A stretch of DNA of 64,000 nt. Source: Flavobacteriales bacterium. GTDB taxonomy: Bacteria > Bacteroidota > Bacteroidia > Flavobacteriales_F > PHOS-HE28. Location of the stretch: positions 1,364,001-1,428,000 of the forward strand of contig CP064979.1 in NCBI GenBank assembly GCA_016699575.1, written 5' to 3'. Every line of letters starts with the position of its first letter. Positions within the stretch are counted from its first letter, which is position 1. Made by a program: the position numbers and the translations under genes. Shown here piece by piece: positions 58,448-64,000 of this stretch. Below the pieces are notes generated by a model. It did not search any database. It was not told the origin of the DNA and saw only the letters and a list, made by a program, of their open reading frames with translations.

Positions 58448-59787
58448 CGGTTGAAGAGCAATCGTTCGCCACGCACTGCCGCATCCACATGGCGGCCGTC
58501 CCAAACCCGCTGGCCGTTCACCCATGTGCTCATCACCCGGCTGCTGAATCGCTGTCCTTCGAGCGGGCTCCAACCGCACTTGTACAGCAGGTTCTCCTTT
58601 GCGACCTGCCACGGTGAGTTGAGGTCCACCAGCACCAGGTCGGCGCGGTAACCTTCGCGCACATGACCACGTCGATCAATGTCGAACAAACGTGCAGGTG
58701 CGTGGCACATTTTCTCCACGACGCGCTCCAACGAGATGGCTCCTTGGCGCACGAGTTCAAGCATGGCCACCAGCGCATGCTGCACCATCGGCGCACCGCT
58801 CGGGCATTTGGCATACGGCAGTCCCTTCTCATCCATCGTATGCGGGGCGTGGTCCGTCGCGATCACATCAATTCGGTCATCGAGCACCGCTTGGCGGATG
58901 GCAGCGCGATCCGCACCGGTCTTGATGGCGGGGTTCCACTTCACCAGTGCGCCTTTGGCGGCATAGGCATGCTCATCGAACCAGAGGTGATGGATGCAGG
59001 CTTCGGCCGTGATCCGCTTGCTCTCCAACGGTCCTGGCGTGAACAGGTCAAGTTCGCGGGCCGTACTGATGTGCAGGACGTGCAGGCGTGTGCCATGCTC
59101 TTTTGCTCGCGCCACCGCTGCACTGCTGCTCCGGTAACACGCGTCCGCATCGCGAATGATCGGATGCTCTTCCACCGGAATGTTGTCGCCGTACTTCGCT
59201 AAGGCCCTGGTCAGATTGGCTTTCACCGTGGGTTCGTGCTCAGCATGCACGGCCAGGATCATGTGCGCCTCGCGGAAGAGCTTGTCCAATGCGCGCTCGT
59301 CGTCAACCAGCATGTCGCCGGTACTGCTGCCAAGGAAGGCCTTCAATCCGCAAACGGTGCGTGGATCGGTGCGCAACACCTCATCGATGTTGCTGTTGCC
59401 CACACCCATGAAGAAGCTGTAATTGGCCACCGAACTGGCGGCGCCCAGCATGTACTTGTCCCGGAGCAATTCCTGGGTGAGCGTTTGTGGCTGCGTGTTG
59501 GGCATCTCCATGAAGCTGGTGATCCCACCGGCCACGGCCGCCTTGCTTCCATGAGCGATGTCGTCCTTGTGCGTTAGGCCCGGTTCCCGGAAGTGAACTT
59601 GGTCGTCGATGGCGCCGGGCAGCAGGTACTTGCCTTGCGCATCAAACTCCTTCGCACCACGGGCTTCACCGAGGCCTTTCGTCTCCACACGTTCAATGAA
59701 ACCATCCCGCACCAGCACGTCGGCCTGGAAAGACCTGCCCTCATTGACCACATGTGCGTTGCGGATGAGCCAGCTGCTCGCTTCCAT
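58444..59787 (-). CDS. pyrC: dihydroorotase
   Basis: 447 residues from the ATG at 59787. It closes carbamoyl-aspartate to dihydroorotate in pyrimidine synthesis. Amidohydrolase features: LLPGAIDDQVHFREPGLTHK (first metal loop), GLKAFLGSSTG (the carbamylated Lys position), HAEHEPTV, LHVLHIST and DVIATDHAPHT (final Asp). The first loop reads QVH in place of the usual HVH/HxH. I recall this as common in the Bacteroidota branch. An in-frame start at 59853 is unlikely, as it adds an Arg/Gly-rich tail. Confidence 0.92.
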   Translation of the reverse strand: MEASSWLIRNAHVVNEGRSFQADVLVRDGFIERVETKGLGEARGAKEFDAQGKYLLPGAIDDQVHFREPGLTHKDDIAHGSKAAVAGGITSFMEMPNTQPQTLTQELLRDKYMLGAASSVANYSFFMGVGNSNIDEVLRTDPRTVCGLKAFLGSSTGDMLVDDERALDKLFREAHMILAVHAEHEPTVKANLTRALAKYGDNIPVEEHPIIRDADACYRSSSAAVARAKEHGTRLHVLHISTARELDLFTPGPLESKRITAEACIHHLWFDEHAYAAKGALVKWNPAIKTGADRAAIRQAVLDDRIDVIATDHAPHTMDEKGLPYAKCPSGAPMVQHALVAMLELVRQGAISLERVVEKMCHAPARLFDIDRRGHVREGYRADLVLVDLNSPWQVAKENLLYKCGWSPLEGQRFSSRVMSTWVNGQRVWDGRHVDAAVRGERLLFNR

Positions 59788-59870
59788 GGGCCGAACATAG
59801 CCTTGCGCACCCCGCAGCCTGCTTCCGAACGGGTATTCGACCTGCGCATTCACGGGAAGGTGACGGCCCC

Positions 59871-59878
59871 TACTTTCG
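59871..59878 (+). promoter_or_regulatory. candidate -7 box of the ctaB/oxidase cluster
   Basis: TACTTTCG, 7 nt before the TTG start at 59886, suggesting a very short leader for the cluster. Confidence 0.5.
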
Positions 59879-59885
59879 CGCCGCC

Positions 59886-60782
59886 TTGGAACGTCCCTCC
59901 ACAGCCTCCGTCGCCGTCCCCTTCGTCGTGAAGGTGCGTGAGGTCGCGGCTCTCTTCAAGCTCCGATTGGCCAGTCTTGTGGTCTTCAGCGCCGCATTAG
60001 GCTACCTCATGGGGGTGCCGGAGGGCGCCTTCTCTTGGCCGGCCATCCTTGGGCTTTCGCTTGCTGGCTTCCTCGTTACCGGTGCCAGCAATGCGTTGAA
60101 CCAGGTCATTGAGCAGGGGCAGGACGCCCTGATGAGCCGCACGAACGAGCGGCCACTGGTGCGCGGCACGCTCAGTAGTCGCGAAGCCATTGTATTGGCC
60201 GCGGTTTCCGGCATCGCCGGTGTGGCTCTCCTGTGGATGCAGTTCGGTCCGCTCTGCGGGGTGCTTGGCCTGCTGGCCTTGTTCATGTACGCTGCCCTCT
60301 ACACGCCCATGAAGCGCCTGAGCCCATGGGCCGTGTTCGTTGGCGCGCTGCCGGGTGCCATTCCGCCGATGCTGGGCTACGTGGCGGCGCAAGGGCACTT
60401 CGGGCTGGGCCCCGGCCTGCAGTTCTTCGTGCAGTTCATGTGGCAGTTCCCGCACTTCTGGGCCATTGCCTGGGTGCTCGACGACGACTATGCCAAGGCC
60501 GGCTTCCGACTGCTGCCCAGCGCAGGTGGCCGCGATGGCCGCAGTGCCTCATGGATCCTCTGGAGCGCGCTGCTCCTGGTGCCTACGGGCGTTCTTCCTT
60601 GGGCCTTCGGCTTTAGCGGCATGTGGAGCGCGGTGGCCGCCACGTTTGCGGGCCTGCTGATGGTGGTTCCCGCGGTAAAACTCTTCCGCAGCCACGATAG
60701 GGCCGATGCCCGCCGCTTGATGTTCGCCAGCTTCATCCACCTGCCCGTGGTGCAGTTGGCCTACGTGCTCGACCGGATATGA
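59886..60782 (+). CDS. ctaB: protoheme IX farnesyltransferase (heme O synthase)
   Basis: 298 residues with a TTG start. It adds a farnesyl group to heme B to give heme O for terminal oxidases. UbiA-type membrane enzyme with about nine helices. The first Asp-rich loop is NALNQVIEQGQDALMSRTNERPL (prenyl-diphosphate and magnesium site, given here as the NQVIEQGQD...MSRTNERP pattern) and the second is VLDDDYAKAGFRLLP. The stop overlaps the next gene's ATG by 4 nt. It heads the oxidase cluster. Confidence 0.93.
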   Translation: MERPSTASVAVPFVVKVREVAALFKLRLASLVVFSAALGYLMGVPEGAFSWPAILGLSLAGFLVTGASNALNQVIEQGQDALMSRTNERPLVRGTLSSREAIVLAAVSGIAGVALLWMQFGPLCGVLGLLALFMYAALYTPMKRLSPWAVFVGALPGAIPPMLGYVAAQGHFGLGPGLQFFVQFMWQFPHFWAIAWVLDDDYAKAGFRLLPSAGGRDGRSASWILWSALLLVPTGVLPWAFGFSGMWSAVAATFAGLLMVVPAVKLFRSHDRADARRLMFASFIHLPVVQLAYVLDRI

Positions 60783-61507
60783 CCACTCCCGACCAAGGCG
60801 CCGACGAGAAGGCCGTCCGCGACGGGGCCCGTCGGCTGCTCGTGAAGCTCATCTGCTTCGCCATCGTGATGCTCTTCGCCGGCCTCACCAGCGCCTACGT
60901 GGTGAGCAAGGGCGACGGCTACTGGGTGTGGCTTCGCTTGCCGCAGACCTTCCTCTACAGCACCATCGCTATTGTGGCCAGCAGCATCGTGCTGCAATTG
61001 GCCTACAACGCCACCAAACAGGGAAAGGCCGACATGGGCGCCGGGCTCACCGCGCTCACCCTGGCCCTGGGCCTGGCCTTCACGGGGTTCCAGTACCAAG
61101 GCTTCAAGGACCTTTACCAGCGGGGCAATACGCTCAGGGGCGATGGAGGCATCCTCAACATCAAGGGCGAATACGGGGTGGACTACGAACTCCTGAAGAA
61201 GAACGTGCCCCTGGTGAAGGAGAACGGCAACTATTACCTGAGCACCGATACCGGCCGGGAGACCATCCTGAACGCCGATATTGCCGAGCGTTTCAACGCT
61301 GGAAGCAGCTACATGTACATGCTGACGGTGGTGCACTGGGCGCATTTGGCGCTGGGTCTCATCGGGTTGCTGGTGATGGTGGTGAAGGGCTTCATGGGCC
61401 GCTATTCGGCCACGGAACATGTCGGGCACTGGAGCGGCACTGTGTACTGGCATTTCCTCGGTGGCCTGTGGGTATTCCTCTGGCTCTTCTTCCAGTTGAA
61501 CCATTAA
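60779..61507 (+). CDS. heme-copper oxidase subunit III-like protein (first copy)
   Basis: 242 residues with five or so membrane segments (for example LICFAIVMLFAGLTSAYVVS, STIAIVASSIVLQLAY, MLTVVHWAHLALGLIGL, LWVFLWLFFQL). An extracytoplasmic loop of about 60 residues follows the third helix (NTLRGDGGILNIKGEYG...). VHWAHLALGL and HWSGTVYWHFLGGLW match subunit III patterns. It is one of two tandem subunit III-like genes. The start overlaps the ctaB stop by 4 nt. Confidence 0.88.
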   Translation: MTTPDQGADEKAVRDGARRLLVKLICFAIVMLFAGLTSAYVVSKGDGYWVWLRLPQTFLYSTIAIVASSIVLQLAYNATKQGKADMGAGLTALTLALGLAFTGFQYQGFKDLYQRGNTLRGDGGILNIKGEYGVDYELLKKNVPLVKENGNYYLSTDTGRETILNADIAERFNAGSSYMYMLTVVHWAHLALGLIGLLVMVVKGFMGRYSATEHVGHWSGTVYWHFLGGLWVFLWLFFQLNH

Positions 61508-61531
61508 CATTGCCGCCGCAAATCGGACCAC

Positions 61532-62422
61532 ATGTCAGGCGAAGCGACCAAGGCGATCCCGAATGATGTTCTCTGGGGCGGCGGACGAAGCCCCTTCAGT
61601 GTCAGCTACGGCAAGCTGATGATGTGGTTCTTCCTGGTGAGCGACGCCCTGAGCTTCACGGGCTTGCTGATCGGTTATGGCTTCGTGCGCCACTCGCTGC
61701 CGCTGGGCGACCGCTGGCCCATGGGCGAGGAAGTGTTCCGCGCGCTGCCCTTCCTGCACGGCAGTTACCCACTGATGTACGTGGCCTTCATGACGGCCCT
61801 GCTCATCTTCAGCTCCGTAACGATGGTACTGGCCGTGGAGGCTGGCCACCGCATGGACAAGAAGAACGTGGTGTTCTGGTTGTTCCTCACCATCCTGGGC
61901 GGCGCCGGTTTCGTGGGCAGCCAGGCTTGGGAGTGGAGCCACTTCCAGCACGGCGCCGGTGGTTACATCACCACGGCGGAAGGCGAGAAGTACTGGGTGC
62001 ACAACGATGAGCACGACACGCACGACCCGACGGCGCACGAGAGCTTCCATCTGCTGAAGGCCAGCGCGGACGGCGTTTACCTGCACCACGAAGGCGAGGA
62101 GATCCGTGGCGAAGCCGCTATGGCGCTCTGGAAGAAGCAGATCAATTATGTGGCCGGCGCACCGTTCCCTTGGAGCAGCACGGGCATGGTGAACAACGAG
62201 TACGGCCCGGCCCAGTACGGCAACTTCTTCTACTTCATCACCGGCTTCCACGGGTTCCACGTGTTCAGCGGTGTCATCATCAACATCATCGTCCTCATCA
62301 TGGTGCTGCGCGGGGTGTTCCATCGCCGCGGCCACTACGAAACCGTGGAGAAAGCCGGTCTGTACTGGCACTTCGTTGATCTGGTGTGGGTGTTCGTGTT
62401 CACCTTCTTCTACCTCGTTTGA
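61532..62422 (+). CDS. cytochrome c oxidase subunit III (second copy)
   Basis: 296 residues. Helices include MMWFFLVSDALSFTGLLIGY, PLMYVAFMTALLIFSSVTMV, FYFITGFHGFHVFSGVIINI and YWHFVDLVWVFVFTFFYLV. The last two hold the family motifs TGFHGxHVxxG and WHFVDxVW. A soluble insertion of about 70 residues (about 140-210, His/Glu-rich) separates the third and fourth helices. It lies 24 nt after the first subunit III gene. Confidence 0.93.
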   Translation: MSGEATKAIPNDVLWGGGRSPFSVSYGKLMMWFFLVSDALSFTGLLIGYGFVRHSLPLGDRWPMGEEVFRALPFLHGSYPLMYVAFMTALLIFSSVTMVLAVEAGHRMDKKNVVFWLFLTILGGAGFVGSQAWEWSHFQHGAGGYITTAEGEKYWVHNDEHDTHDPTAHESFHLLKASADGVYLHHEGEEIRGEAAMALWKKQINYVAGAPFPWSSTGMVNNEYGPAQYGNFFYFITGFHGFHVFSGVIINIIVLIMVLRGVFHRRGHYETVEKAGLYWHFVDLVWVFVFTFFYLV

Positions 62423-62443
62423 TCCAACGCAAAAGGCACTGAC

Positions 62444-62812
62444 ATGGAGCGCGACGACATCATCGAGTACAGCCTCGATGCACACCACAGCGAGGAGCAA
62501 GGCAAGAAGATCCGCAAGAAGATCTGGATGGTGACGCTGATCATGGCGGTGATAACCGCCGTGGAGGTGTACTTGGGCGCAGCTTGGCGCGGCCTCTTCC
62601 CGGAATCCTGGTCGGTCATCAAAGCGCTCTTCATCGTGCTTACGCTGGTGAAAGCCACCTACATCGTGATGACCTTCATGCACTTGGGCGATGAGCGCCG
62701 CAACGTGCGCGCTATGATCCTGTTGCCGTACGCCTTGTTCGTGTTCTATCTCATCTGGATCGCGCTCACCGAGAGCAACTACATCGAGCGCGCCCTGCAG
62801 TGGTTCCTCTGA
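62444..62812 (+). CDS. cytochrome c oxidase subunit IV family protein
   Basis: 122 residues with three membrane segments (VTLIMAVITAVEVYLGAAW, IKALFIVLTLVKATYIVMTF, MILLPYALFVFYLIWIAL). The VKAxYIVxxFMHLxxE pattern is the COX4_pro family signature. A basic helix (EEQGKKIRKKIW) precedes the membrane part. It follows subunit III by 21 nt and is the small assembly or structural subunit of the oxidase. Confidence 0.92.
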   Translation: MERDDIIEYSLDAHHSEEQGKKIRKKIWMVTLIMAVITAVEVYLGAAWRGLFPESWSVIKALFIVLTLVKATYIVMTFMHLGDERRNVRAMILLPYALFVFYLIWIALTESNYIERALQWFL

Positions 62813-62819
62813 ACGTACG

Positions 62820-63509
62820 ATGAAGCCCTCCTCCCCCTTGCGCAAATGGTTGCTGCTGGGAGGCATCTTCATTACGCTGCCCATCATTTATATCGTGCTG
62901 GGCAAGGGTGAAAGCAAGTTCACCACGTTGCCCATCATCGGCCCACGCGAGGCACAGCTGAACGGCGACACGCTCTACCACACCGTGCCCGCCTTCTCCT
63001 TCACCGGCATTGATGGTAAGCCGGTCACCGAGAAGACACTCGCGGGGAAGATCCTCATCGTCGATTTCTTCTTCAGCCGCTGCGGCACCATCTGTCCGCG
63101 CATGAGCGCGCACATGCGCGAACTGCTGCACATGCAACTGAAGACCGATGACGGCTACGGCGACATCGTGTTCCTGAGCCACACCGTGGACCCGGAATAC
63201 GATACCCCTGAAGTGCTGGCGGCCTATGCCAAGGAGTACAGCGCAGATACGGCCCGCTGGAAGTTCGTGACGGGCGACAAAACCGCCATCTACACGCAAG
63301 GCGCCGACGGATACTTCCTGGCGGCTCGCGAAGACGTGCTGGCCGAGGGCGGCTTCCTGCACAGCGAGAACTTCGTGCTGCTGGACAAGCAACGGCGGAT
63401 CCGCGGGATCTACGACGGCACGAACCCCGCCAAGATGAAAGAGCTGGTGGTGGACGCCAAGATGCTACTGGGAGAAGAACGCCGCCGCGAACGGGAGGCC
63501 GGACAGTGA
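62820..63509 (+). CDS. SCO1/SenC family copper chaperone
   Basis: 229 residues with one N-terminal membrane anchor (WLLLGGIFITLPIIYIVLG). Thioredoxin fold facing the periplasm. Copper ligands: the CxxxC of SRCGTICPRM and a His in FLSHTVDPEYDTPEVL. SCO delivers copper to the CuA site of subunit II. The cluster context supports this role. It starts 8 nt after subunit IV. Confidence 0.94.
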   Translation: MKPSSPLRKWLLLGGIFITLPIIYIVLGKGESKFTTLPIIGPREAQLNGDTLYHTVPAFSFTGIDGKPVTEKTLAGKILIVDFFFSRCGTICPRMSAHMRELLHMQLKTDDGYGDIVFLSHTVDPEYDTPEVLAAYAKEYSADTARWKFVTGDKTAIYTQGADGYFLAAREDVLAEGGFLHSENFVLLDKQRRIRGIYDGTNPAKMKELVVDAKMLLGEERRREREAGQ

Positions 63510-63513
63510 ACAC

Positions 63514-64000
63514 ATGGAACAAGCGCGCAACAACAACTGGCTTGTGTGGGCTGTGAGCGCCGTGCTGCTCGGCGTGGTGGCCTTCCTCTACTTGGGCCCC
63601 GACCTGTTCTCGCTCGGTATCGCACGCGGCACATTGCCTGCGATCAACGGCGTGGTGAACGCTATCACCACCGTGATCCTCATCGTGGCATGGCGCGCCA
63701 TCAGGCGCAAGCAGGTGCCGCTGCACAAGAAGTTGATGCTGACAGCCGTGGCCCTGAGCGCATTGTTCCTGGTGCTGTACGTGATCCAGCACAGCAGCTT
63801 CGAGAGCGCGCAGTACGGCGGTCCGGTGCGCGGCATCTACCTCTTCATCCTGCTCACGCACATCGTGCTTGCGGCCGTCATTACGCCGCTGGTGCTCATC
63901 ACCCTCAACCGGGCCCTGCAACAACGCTTCGACAAGCACCGTCGCATTGCGAAAGTCACGCTGCCGCTGTGGCTCTATGTCACCATCACGGGGGTGGTAG
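63514..64000 (+). CDS. DUF420 family membrane protein (3' end cut by the window)
   Basis: Reads for 162 codons from the ATG at 63514 to the window edge without a stop. Membrane segments include LVWAVSAVLLGVVAFLYL and GIYLFILLTHIVLAAVITPL. DUF420 marks are TLPAINGVVNAIT, KKLMLTAVALSALFL and HRRIAKVTLPLWLYVTITG, with conserved His residues. DUF420 proteins (CtaM-like) aid heme-copper oxidase assembly, in line with the genes before it. It begins 5 nt after the SCO stop. Confidence 0.9.
   Translation, partial: MEQARNNNWLVWAVSAVLLGVVAFLYLGPDLFSLGIARGTLPAINGVVNAITTVILIVAWRAIRRKQVPLHKKLMLTAVALSALFLVLYVIQHSSFESAQYGGPVRGIYLFILLTHIVLAAVITPLVLITLNRALQQRFDKHRRIAKVTLPLWLYVTITGVV

Overview
This window looks like the chromosome of a GC-rich, aerobic member of the Bacteroidota, probably a Flavobacteriales relative. 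The evidence is the many exported proteins with type IX secretion (T9SS) C-terminal sorting domains, a PorP/SprF protein beside a giant type B sorting-domain adhesin, start sites without obvious Shine-Dalgarno sequences, -7 boxes of the TAnnTTTG kind, and a heme-copper oxidase cluster with two subunit III genes, subunit IV, SCO and DUF420. No rRNA or CRISPR array is seen. The only tRNA is tRNA-Leu(UAA).

Layout. 168-4092: an M43 metalloprotease with a T9SS domain, and small secreted proteins and lipoproteins. 4148-14737 (minus strand): polA, two T9SS-domain proteins, an M28/glutaminyl-cyclase-like peptidase, cysS and a MORN-repeat protein. 14779-18083: a membrane glycosyltransferase-like gene lying between a 3'-end fragment of threonine dehydrogenase and the intact gene. 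18157-22374: trhO, then the tyrosine/homogentisate catabolic genes hmgA and hppD around a small secreted protein. 22376-29300: an accessory segment bounded by copies of the hppD 3' end; it holds a T9SS protein, a remnant of another, a 1541-codon twin-propeller/S74 protein with a disrupted 5' end, a dockerin-like protein and a small Lys-rich ORF. 29407-30642: a membrane protein and folK. 30898-43791: a 3240-residue, 31-repeat adhesin, PorP/SprF and a PorE-like OmpA protein, probably one surface-secretion operon. 43963-50528: trmB, a SUKH/antitoxin-like pair, three exported proteins and gluQ. 50610-52480: a RelE/ParE-type toxin-antitoxin pair and glmM. 52669-56713: a tightly packed plus-strand run (TPR protein, phosphosulfolactate synthase, rhodanese, DedA, aroE). 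56719-59787: a DUF6728-like protein, tRNA-Leu, dusB, a DUF4296-like lipoprotein and pyrC. 59886-64000: ctaB and the oxidase cluster, cut by the window end.

The most notable structure lies at the edges of genes. Two metabolic genes (tdh and hppD) have extra copies of their 3' ends at the far side of accessory cargo. Three conserved enzymes (PolA, TrhO, GlmM) carry in-frame segments made of palindromic, intergenic-type repeats. A perfect 35-bp hairpin lies downstream of hmgA. Together these suggest a genome in which small repeats and cargo are added at, and sometimes inside, housekeeping genes while reading frames are kept.
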